From Cruorifilaria tuberocauda (Eukaryota > Nematoda > Chromadorea > Rhabditida > Onchocercidae), in contig JABVXU010000586.1 of assembly GCA_013365365.1 (NCBI GenBank), forward strand, positions 1 through 33,470: DNA of 33,470 nt, read 5' to 3'. This document shows, piece by piece, positions 22,271 through 31,200 of the stretch; the stretch's first letter is position 1; every line of letters begins with the position of its first letter. The position numbers were made by a program, and so were the translations under genes. Below the pieces are notes generated by a model, which worked only from the letters and a program-made list of their open reading frames with translations, had not been told where the DNA came from and made no database searches.

Positions 22271-22773
22271 ACAATAAACATGGGCATATCACAATTTCAA
22301 GCAATTAATCTTGAAAAAATCGATATAACTATTCCAACATTATGTCCACTGTACAAAGTTGACTTCTGTTATTAAATAGTCTATCAATGAGCATTTCAAA
22401 AACGAATAAAAAAGGTTGAGAAAGTATATGACTCGATGAAACCAGGAATCTACGGTGTTTCTGAATGCTTGCAGGGTGTTTGTGATATTTTCAACTAATA
22501 ATAAATAGGAAATACATTGAAAAACAAAGCACCCAAAAAATATGGACGATAAGCATGAAACTACAATTTCTGCTTTTTCTATGTAGCCATTAATTATGGA
22601 CGAATATATCCTATCTATTCCAAAATCCACAACATCATTTCAAAGAAGGAAAACATTGGATACATGAGCAATAAATTAAATAGATATCAAATTTAGCTGC
22701 AACAGGCAAAATCGTCCAAACGTACTGCAGGTATTAACTTTACAGCTTGGATGATTTTATAACAGTACGTTTG

Positions 22774-22894
22774 AGTGATTCCGACAATATGTTTAAGTGA
22801 CTTTCACAAATACAATGATTGTGGTGATATATCCAATGAGATACTCCCAGAACTCTAATAACATATTCAAGTAATTCCAATAATATATTTAGGT
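22774..22894. repeat. Pair of diverged 25-base direct repeats
   Basis: AGTGATTCCGACAATATGTT... at 22774-22798 resembles AGTAATTCCAATAATATATT... at 22870-22894. About 20 of 25 positions are identical and all differences are transitions. The spacing is 96 bases. This is weak evidence in AT-rich DNA. Confidence 0.35.
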
Positions 22895-23149
22895 ATCTTT
22901 TGAAAAATGCCCGAAATAAAAAGTTGCTTTCAGAGAGAAATAACGGATTCGTGCCGAGATTTCAAACTTTTAATATTTCAGATTATAATCCACAGAAGCA
23001 AAAATTCTGAGACGATCCGCAGATAACAAATTCTTGAATTTTATCATACATATCATATTACCTGTTTTCGACACGAGTAAAAGCTTTAAAAATCAATATA
23101 TACACATATCATTATCTATTTTAGTCCATCGAAGCGATTGTAATATCAC

Positions 23150-26100
23150 TTAGTAATTCTCGGACGACATTGCAATGTCAACATCATCCTCCAGTTGTTT
23201 GAGTTCCTCCTCCATCGCCAGTATATTGCATTTCAATTTATTTTCTTCATCGGTTCGCAATCTGACTTCACTGAAATTTGAAAACATTGTCAAAAGACTA
23301 TATGGTCGTTACAGACATAATTTTAAAAAGTTAAAAAAGAAAAAATGTTTTCAAAATCAATCATAAGCCAATTTAATTACACATGCGAAGTGAACTTTCA
23401 TATTCGAACTTTAAACGAGATTTCTTCGCAGAATATGCAAAATTTCTCCTGATGTTTTTTACCAAAATTTCGAGTCCGCCACATTTTGTAAAAAAGGATT
23501 ATTCAGGAAAGGAAACCGATGATACAAAAACATACTTTGTGATGGCATCCAACTTTTGTTTAAATTCGCTGATTGATGAAGTAATTTTCTGCAACTCAAT
23601 ACGTTCATGCTGCAAGCGATTTGGCCAATCACATTCCCGTAACGGATTTAGTACAGCTCTTAAGTTTTCTTGTTGTCTTCTCAACTGAAAAAGAAAGCAA
23701 TAAAATTTATGAAAATTATGCCGCCTTTCCCAAGTTTTGCGAAAGATTACCAATGGATCTTTCGTGGTAGCATGCAGTCGCTCCTATAATTATAATTGTT
23801 AAACGACGCCACAGAGAGCATGAAAATAAATGATATCTTATCTGGATTTAATTCAACCTGAGAAATGTTAATATTCTGACAAACTAAAAGTTTATTAGAC
23901 CAAAATACTACCTATTTATCCATAACTACCTGGATAACTTCGCGTTGTTGGTCATTGTCGATAGCAAGATCCAGTTTTGTTAAATAAGCTTTCTGTTGCT
24001 CGATAACTTGTTTCTGGTTTTGAATCAGTCCTTCTAAAGCGTTAGCGCTCAATTTTCCTGGAAAAACCTAACAATTTCAGAAAGTAAAATAGAAAATTAA
24101 TGTATATTCTGGTGTTAGTTACTAACTTTAAAAAAGGAAGTTCTTGAAAATTCATGAAAACATTCGTTAATTCAAACTGATGCTAACTCAAGGTTAAACT
24201 AATACTACTTTCACATGTTGAATTAAAATTTCGTTGTCGGTTGTAATATAAGATTTCTCCCACTCCAAATTGGAGAATTAATTCTGTTAGAGAGACCAAT
24301 GAAAAAAATTCAGTTACTAGAAATTCAAATTTCCCTTTAAAAGAGCTGAAATACTATAAAATTTACTTATCGAAACATCGTTGCTATCGAGACTGATTGG
24401 CTGGGATGATACAGAGCTAAAAACGGAATAATTTTAATGCTCATTCCTTCACTTCTTTCCTACTGAGATTTCTCAGGATTAAGTAGTGAGTTGCTCGGTT
24501 TATGGATACCGCTTACAACGATAGATAATGACTATCAGGTAAGGCAAGAAATTTGGAAATTTCTAAATATTTTTTTGAAACAGTGAGTTTATTAAAAAGA
24601 ATACCGAAACAGCTAACTAACTTGGCAAGACGCAACTGCTCATCGATGGAAATATCCGCTGACTTTAATGGTGTTAGTGATGAGAATGGTGTATTTTGTC
24701 TGGATAAGGAAGTAAAACGTTGTTCAATTACTTCATGGTATGCTGTAATTGAAAATTTTGATTAGATCATAATGGAAACCATACATTTCGGATTAGTAAG
24801 TGAAGAAAAAATATCCTGAAAACAAAATCATAGCAATTACCAATCATTCCTCTTATGCTACTGTTTGATTTAACACAGTATAATTTACCCGGTGGAGGTG
24901 GTCGATTTCTTATTCGTTCATTGGCGACTGTCTGTGAGCTGATTTTTTGGAAAGATGGACGACACAACTGTTCTACAAATCCACAATAACTTTGAAAACG
25001 GTAAAAAAATAAGATGCAAAGCTACGATAATGTTTGAGCAAGTTTTAGCTAACAGACTTTAAAGTGGAAAATTATTTACCTGGCATTGAAGGTGTAGTAG
25101 CATTGGAACAAACCATTCCTCGATTTTCTTCAGAATCAGTACTGCAGGTTTGTGTGCTCTGCGGTGCAGTAATATCCAATGTAGTGAAGGTCGATTCTTC
25201 TAGATGTAAATATTCCTTAAATTAAAGAGAAACTGAGAGAATTTTTAAAGTGTGAATAAAGCAAAATCAGTCATAAAAGATATGAGAGATAGCAAAGTTA
25301 CTTTTCGCCAAGCGCTATTTTATTGGATGTATGAACTGATAAGCAAAGAATTAGGCACAGACAAAAAGTGAAAGTTATCACGAGATCAAATTTCTCTTTG
25401 AAAAAAACGCCTTCCTAAAAAAAGTAGTTAAAATTAACAAATACACGAATTTAAAAGAGAGAAATCTTTGCAGCTGCTATTCAGTACTTCTGAATTTCAA
25501 TATACTATTGGTAATCAGTGATGAAGACCTAAATCTGGATTTACATGTTTTCTCCTGCTTAAAATTTAAACCTTTCTTGCCATGTTCAAACGCAGGTAAC
25601 GTGAATTTCTTTATCCCCTCCTTCTCTCCTTTCCCTCCCAAAATTCAAAATATGAAATCTTCCCAAAAATGAAACTTTTTTTAGCTTATAAAATGATAAA
25701 GATGTGATTGTGACTATTTGAGTTACAGAATGAAAACCTCGTAACCACAGCGACTGAAAGGAAAAAAGATTGAATAGTGTACCAATCGATCGTCAGCATC
25801 AACAGGACACGTTTCGATAGCAACGGATGATGGGCCTTCATCTAGATGCTTCAGCATAAACGTCACGTAACGTGAATAAATACCCCATTTTCGCAATATT
25901 TCAAGCGGCCGATCCAATGGTGCCAGACTTCTTTCCTAAATCAAAAAGTCAACGGTTTGATTTTTAATTAGAAATTAATTTTAACACAGAATAATGCTGA
26001 CGATATCTTGCAAATAATTTCTAAAAGGAAGTCAGGAGAAACTGAAGAACTAACAAGTCATCAATTCCGTAAGGTTGGCGTTAGATCTAAGAACCTCCTC

Positions 26101-26283
26101 TGATTTCGTTCCCCAAATCAGCGTTTAAACACTTACTGTACTTTGGAAATTTTCGATTAAGACGAAACGGCCCTTTTGTCCCGTAGCATGAGCAAGAGCA
26201 TATATAATTTGGGCGCATGTTGTGTTATCCGTTATTCCAGAAACGCTGCGTTCGACCCCGTCCACGATGACCCTTATTTCCAT
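23150..26283 (-). CDS. RASSF8: N-terminal RASSF family protein (RASSF7/RASSF8 type)
   Basis: Exons in transcript order: 26283-26137, 25935-25783, 25215-25080, 24972-24889, 24742-24622, 24416-24367, 24057-23930, 23783-23751, 23684-23536, 23270-23150. All phases join, giving 373 aa (human RASSF7 373, RASSF8 419). The Ras-association domain is at the extreme N-terminus: MEIRVIVDGVERSVSGIT, then ALAHATGQKGRFVLIENF, then ERSLAPLDRPLEILRKWG, as in the N-terminal RASSFs. A low-complexity linker leads to RNRPPPPAYHEVIEQRF (~165-182), a proline-rich segment shared with this subfamily. A coiled coil runs from ~225 to the end (ELKQLEDDVDIAMSSENY). Human RASSF8 and the fly orthologue act at adherens junctions and in growth control; the nematode role is inferred. 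There is no C1 or SARAH domain, consistent with this subgroup. RASSF7 and RASSF8 cannot be separated by eye. Confidence 0.92.
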
Positions 26284-26294
26284 TCAGTTTAATG

Positions 26295-26296
26295 CT
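26295..26296 (-). other. Candidate spliced-leader acceptor of the RASSF gene
   Basis: On the - strand ATTTGCAG ends at 26295, 11 bases before the ATG at 26283. This is the strongest of the five isolated acceptors. Confidence 0.5.
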
Positions 26297-26458
26297 GCAA
26301 ATGATAATTACGTCAGCATAAGCGGCAACGACGAATGCCACATGGATCTAATCTACCTTCCCCATTTTTTGATGGATCACCTTGATCGCACTAACATCTT
26401 ACTCTTAAAAAATGTAAAACAAACAAATTAAAATTTTACTGGAAATGGACAAAAGAGG

Positions 26459-26514
26459 CGTGTATGTAGCATTCGTATGTGTGTGATTGTTTGTATATGT
26501 CTGTAAGTGTGAGA
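26459..26514 (+). repeat. Imperfect GT-rich tract 1
   Basis: Irregular runs of GTGT, GTAT and GTTT on the + strand, with few C or A-rich interruptions. It looks like a degenerate (GT)n microsatellite. Confidence 0.7.
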
Positions 26515-26875
26515 ATCACAAAGTATTCCCTGCCGATCTGAATTGCCGTCCAGGTCATCAGTATCGAGTGGAGAAGGGAGTGTAGCACAGGAACAGTAAT
26601 GATTTATTCGCTCGGTTCGGTTCGGAAAAAATATTCCGCAATAAGATGAAGCCCTCCACTAATTAATATCTCTTCAAAACTTCAAATTAGCTGTCTCCCT
26701 CTCTTCACTACGAAACCAGCTGTTAAGGTCTAAATCAAGCCCGATAACTCTATACTCGCATAGCGTGCAATTAATTGTCGCGCAGAACAGAAACGGATCG
26801 ATGCATTATTGATCTAAAAGGGTGTGATGAAATCGTTGCATCCATCACCGGTCGGTAATTCCGGCTCCGTCCATG

Positions 26876-27000
26876 TCTGCATGTTTATATGCGTGTATGT
26901 TTGCATGTTCGTGTATATGTGTGTTTGTGTGCCTGTAGGTGTATATAGGTTTGTAGGTATGTGTGTTTGTGGGTGTGCAGGTGTGGTAGGTGGATGAGTG
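26876..27000 (+). repeat. Imperfect GT-rich tract 2
   Basis: About 125 bases strongly skewed to G and T on the + strand, made of degenerate TGTG, TATG, TTTG and GGTG units. It is longer than the tract at 26459 and of the same composition, suggesting decay of one larger microsatellite field. Confidence 0.75.
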
Positions 27001-27122
27001 TTTTAGAATAGCTAACTAATGACCGGTGAGAAATCGAGGAATAAGCATGTAAGGTCTAACAAAATCACTTCAAAAATCTAGAAAGAGCCATTACTAACTG
27101 TTTACTGTCCTTCTCATTTCAG

Positions 27123-27220
27123 CATCGTCGTCGAAAGTTACGGAAAAAGAGGCCTGGATTCAGTATTGGTTATTTGGAATGATTAAAAAAGGAACACTGG
27201 AATATATGGTTTTGTACAAG
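27123..27220 (+). other. Orphan exon-like segment
   Basis: A 98-base segment is preceded by a canonical acceptor (TCATTTCAG) and followed by a donor (AAG|GTGCGT). One frame is fully open (SSSKVTEKEAWIQYWLFG...) and the codons have ordinary composition. No partner exons on the + strand, no start codon and no recognisable family were found. It could be an exon of an unseen small gene, an untranslated exon, or chance. Confidence 0.2.
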
Positions 27221-28260
27221 GTGCGTAATAATCCACAGCATATGTCTGAGGTAAAGAAAGTTAGAACAACTGATTATAGCAAACACCTTGATAATGCAAA
27301 AATACTGGAAACGATAAAATTTATAACAAAATATTAACCTTTAGTAAAAAAATATGACTATCTGTTCCATTATTCATTATTACCTTATGATGACCAAGAG
27401 TTTTTGCTTCCATTATGAGTATGAACAACTATTTTTCGCATAATTTATTGTTGAAATTACTGATCTAAGTTGCATTGGAATCTAGAGCAATTGATAACGA
27501 AATAGTGTCATTTTTCACTATAAATCTTGTCAGTATATTTCTTACCCTTTTCAAATCTATCTCTTACTTTTTGGCGAAGTAATCACCAATAATTGTCTGA
27601 CCCTGACTTCACATTAGCATCATGAACACATCAAATATCATGAAAGAGCAAAAACATAATTTATTTGTTACGCACAATCTTCTAGCCATCATTGCATCCG
27701 CTAATAGTTGTTGAAATTCAGTATTGAGAATATCATCGGGCGAAATTAACTTAAACAAAAATTTATCACATTTTTGGAGAATATTGATTTACATTATATT
27801 ATATAATGTACGTAAATCATAATCCAACAATCAGATGTACAGTGTATGTAAGAGCACAATAACAGCAATCAAAATATGTTTGATTTTCGAGACTAGTAAT
27901 TGCTCAAAGCACATAGTTTCGATGAATTATATGGACTTCAAATTTAGAACCATAATCAAGAAAAACTTAATCTATGGAAAAAATCCCTTGAAAATCAAAC
28001 AAATCATTTTAACCATTTTCCGGTGCAATCTAATGTAAACAGCAAATTATGGATCAAAAGATGTTGTGTTCCTAAAACTTTCCCTGCCGGATAAAATTGA
28101 GCATAGTTATTTAAATAAGCTGCTAAATCCTCTTATGGTTGCATGTGCTCGAAGCTCTGCCGAAATCAATAAAGATATCATGATAAAAGAATTAAACTAA
28201 TTTCGATACATTGTCTCAGCAGATTTGGAAGGAAGTTGGTGCGATGTTGCAGTGGTTGTC

Positions 28261-31200
28261 TTAGAACTTCCAAGCAGGTCTTTTCAGGTCATCTTTATTA
28301 CCCAAAGAATTAGACGAACCAACAGATGACGAATTAGTCTCTTTTTTGAAGCGTGATGGTGGCTGATGTCCGGGGGAGTTTCGTCTATGCTCCTCAGTTG
28401 ATGAAGGTCGTTCGAAATCCGGATATAACAGACTTCTAAAAACGACATTGTCACACCATATTTTCAATATTTTCTAGACATCTTTATTTCAACAGATAAA
28501 GCGCAAAACCAGAATATTCAGATGCAGATTCCAGTCTTTACTTGATGCTTAGATGTGTAATTACCTTTTGTCCTCTTTTTGCTTGGTTAAATCTGCCGTG
28601 GGTGATTTTGATTTCGTAAGACTGCGCTCATGAAGTCGGGCAGAACGGTTGGGTGATTTTGGCCTTACTGTACCAGTTACGCAATGACTAGAACGAGGGC
28701 CTCATTAAATTCAAAAATTGGAAGTGGAAATTGAAGCCATCCAACTTGAAATGGAAAAATAGATAGATGAGTTTATTTCTTATTTGTAATTTTCCAGATA
28801 GAAATCGGATCAAATTAAATATGAGACAAAAATCAGTCGGAAATAACTAACTTTACTTTGTCCTTTCCGTTACTTTCTTTTTCCTTTTTCTTCTTTTCCT
28901 TGGCAGGAGGTTCCTTTCCATTTCTATTTCCTGCGTCACTTTTAACTTGTCGCTGCGTTTCAGTAAATAAAATTTGTAAATTACTTGTAATTGACTGATT
29001 TTTGGAACTTTCGCCAGCCGTGAAACTATTCTGAAGCAAAAGCAAATGTGAGTTCCCGAGTGAGAATAAGTGAATTTAAAGCGCAGATTAAAAATTGTTC
29101 TCTACTATTTGAAGAAGCTCTAAATTTTCTATTATTGTATGCAGAATCAAAAGAACGATGTTTAAAAACAACAAACCGATCTGTTTTTCTTGCTTTCTGC
29201 TTCTGATTCTTGCAAATTTTCTAAGGCTTTTTGCAGTTGAGATATCAAAGCATCTTTTTCCTAAATAATTAATGAAGTCTTTAGATCTTTCAGTTGCAAG
29301 AGATCGGATTATCCTAGTATCATAAAAGTACAAAATAGTCTCTGACCTTGGAATTTTGAAAAGATATTCATATATTATTTTCTGAATGAAACAATGGGCA
29401 GATACATAAAAATATTATCTTACTCCAAGTGCATTTTGAAACTGTTGCATTTGCTCACTCATTTCTGAATTTATTTTACTCCTCCTTCCTTTATTTTCAT
29501 CATCAATGTTCGTTTGTATTCCATGCGTACCGGTTTCCGGTCTGAAAAATTGCTGTGAATTCACCTTAGAGGTAATTTTCAGCAAAACTGCTAATGAGAA
29601 AGCATTGACACATAAAATTGACTTTAAAACTTCGACGTGGGTAATTTCAGTCAATTGTGATAAGATTTCGAAGCATCTACGAAAAAATGTAGCGCGTAAA
29701 AAATTTTGGTAAAAACCCAAACTTAGTTAATATTTGTTGCTGAAGCTTCTGATACTTGCTTGTGAGTTCTGTTTCATGTTTCTTCATCATTTCGATCGTT
29801 TTTTCGTGCTCCTTATTCAGGTTTATAATTTTTTTCTCAAGAATTTGAGCTTGTTGATTTTCTCGCTTCCTGATAAAATTCAAAATTGCGAGCACAAATT
29901 TACACTATTGCGTCATCAGAATAAAACAATCTGTGAAGTTCTTTTTAATGAACTCTTGAAAGTTTCGCTTAATTCATCTAATTAAATAGTTCTTGCCTGA
30001 GATATTCATCTGTCTTTTTGCTGAAGTTCTTGATTTCCTGGTTCTTCTTCTCAAGTTCATTTTTCATCGCACTTATTTCATCCGTTAATTTTTTATTTTT
30101 GTCAGATAGCTCGGCAATTTGTTTTGCCTTTTGACTGCAATCTTTTTTCAACACATTCATATTCGCTTCAAATTCCTTATTCTGAAAATTCGTACTTAGT
30201 TCATTTAGTGTCGAAAAGTCTCTGAAATTCTAGAATTCTGGAATAAAGTCATGATTATCAAAATGCTGGAAAGATTCACAAAAGTTTTCAGAATTCTGAT
30301 CTTCAGTATTCAATAACTGTAGTCTATTCTTAGAACTGAAGATTTAATAACATTCAATTGATAGAGTACTGGAATGACTATTTCATTAGCATAGAAAAAA
30401 ATGGCCTTTTCATTCGCGTTGTTTTTAGCTTCTTTCATTTGCATTTCATATCTGGATCTTACTTTTAACGCTTCTTCTTCAACTCGTTCCTCCAACTGTG
30501 TTTGAAATTCTTCTGAAAATTAATGATTGATTGGTTGATAATTGATTGAATGATGAAAATTGTAATAAATTAGATGGTCATAACATGATGTTACAGTGTC
30601 AATAGTTATTGTTACAATATTCTGGTAGTAATTGCTCTTCAAAGAAATTAAGTTGCTTTTCGAGCTGAGGTTTAGGAAAAGAGACGAGGAGTGAATTTGA
30701 TGATAATAGTCATTCCAAATACTCCACGGCAAACTAAGACTTTTGAAGTTTTCAAACTGTAATTTAATCACTTAAATTACTTTACTGCATGTTACATAGA
30801 GTATCGTGAAAAAAATTTCCTATACCTCGCAAGCGTTTTTCATTCATTTTTAAGGTTTCTGGACTTTGTCGTTCCAGACTAATCCGTTCATTTATTTTCT
30901 GCTCTACATCGGATTCCTTGAATACTTTCTAAAGTTTATAAATTGGATACTTCCTAAAGTTGAAATTAAAAAAAAGAAAAATTTGATAGTAGATCAGTGG
31001 ACGGTATACTACAATTTTTTTTTCTTCTTTTGCAACTTATGAAAGCAATATTTCACTGAAGTAATAAATAGTAATGAACTACAGATTGGCGAGCTTCCGA
31101 AAGATTCAATCTCTCCATATCACTACTATTATAATATTTCTCGCGTATAGGAATGAATGAAAATACATTATCCATATGATGCACTTAAATGCTTAAATGA

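Larger units (their letters stand above)
20263..23149. other. Gene-poor interval between sideroflexin and the RASSF gene
   Basis: Nearly 2.9 kb without a recognisable multi-exon gene. It contains a 15-base A run (21654-21668), a diverged 25-base direct repeat (22774-22798 and 22870-22894), a 47-codon tail-anchor ORF (22127-22270, -) and a 96-codon hydrophobic ORF (22340-22630, -). An exon-like start on the + strand at 20604-20687 is followed by a good donor but by no convincing downstream exon. Confidence 0.5.
26284..28260. other. Intergenic region with GT-rich repeats
   Basis: Upstream flank of the RASSF gene and downstream flank of the large coiled-coil gene (both -). It contains two GT-rich tracts (26459-26514 and 26876-27000) and an orphan exon-like segment on + (27123-27220). 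No other gene could be supported. The promoter of the RASSF gene should lie at the left end. Confidence 0.5.

Noticed and set aside
29506..29712. 68-codon + strand frame opposite the coiled-coil gene
   Set aside because: It overlaps, antisense, an exon whose - strand frame and phases are well supported; it is a shadow frame.
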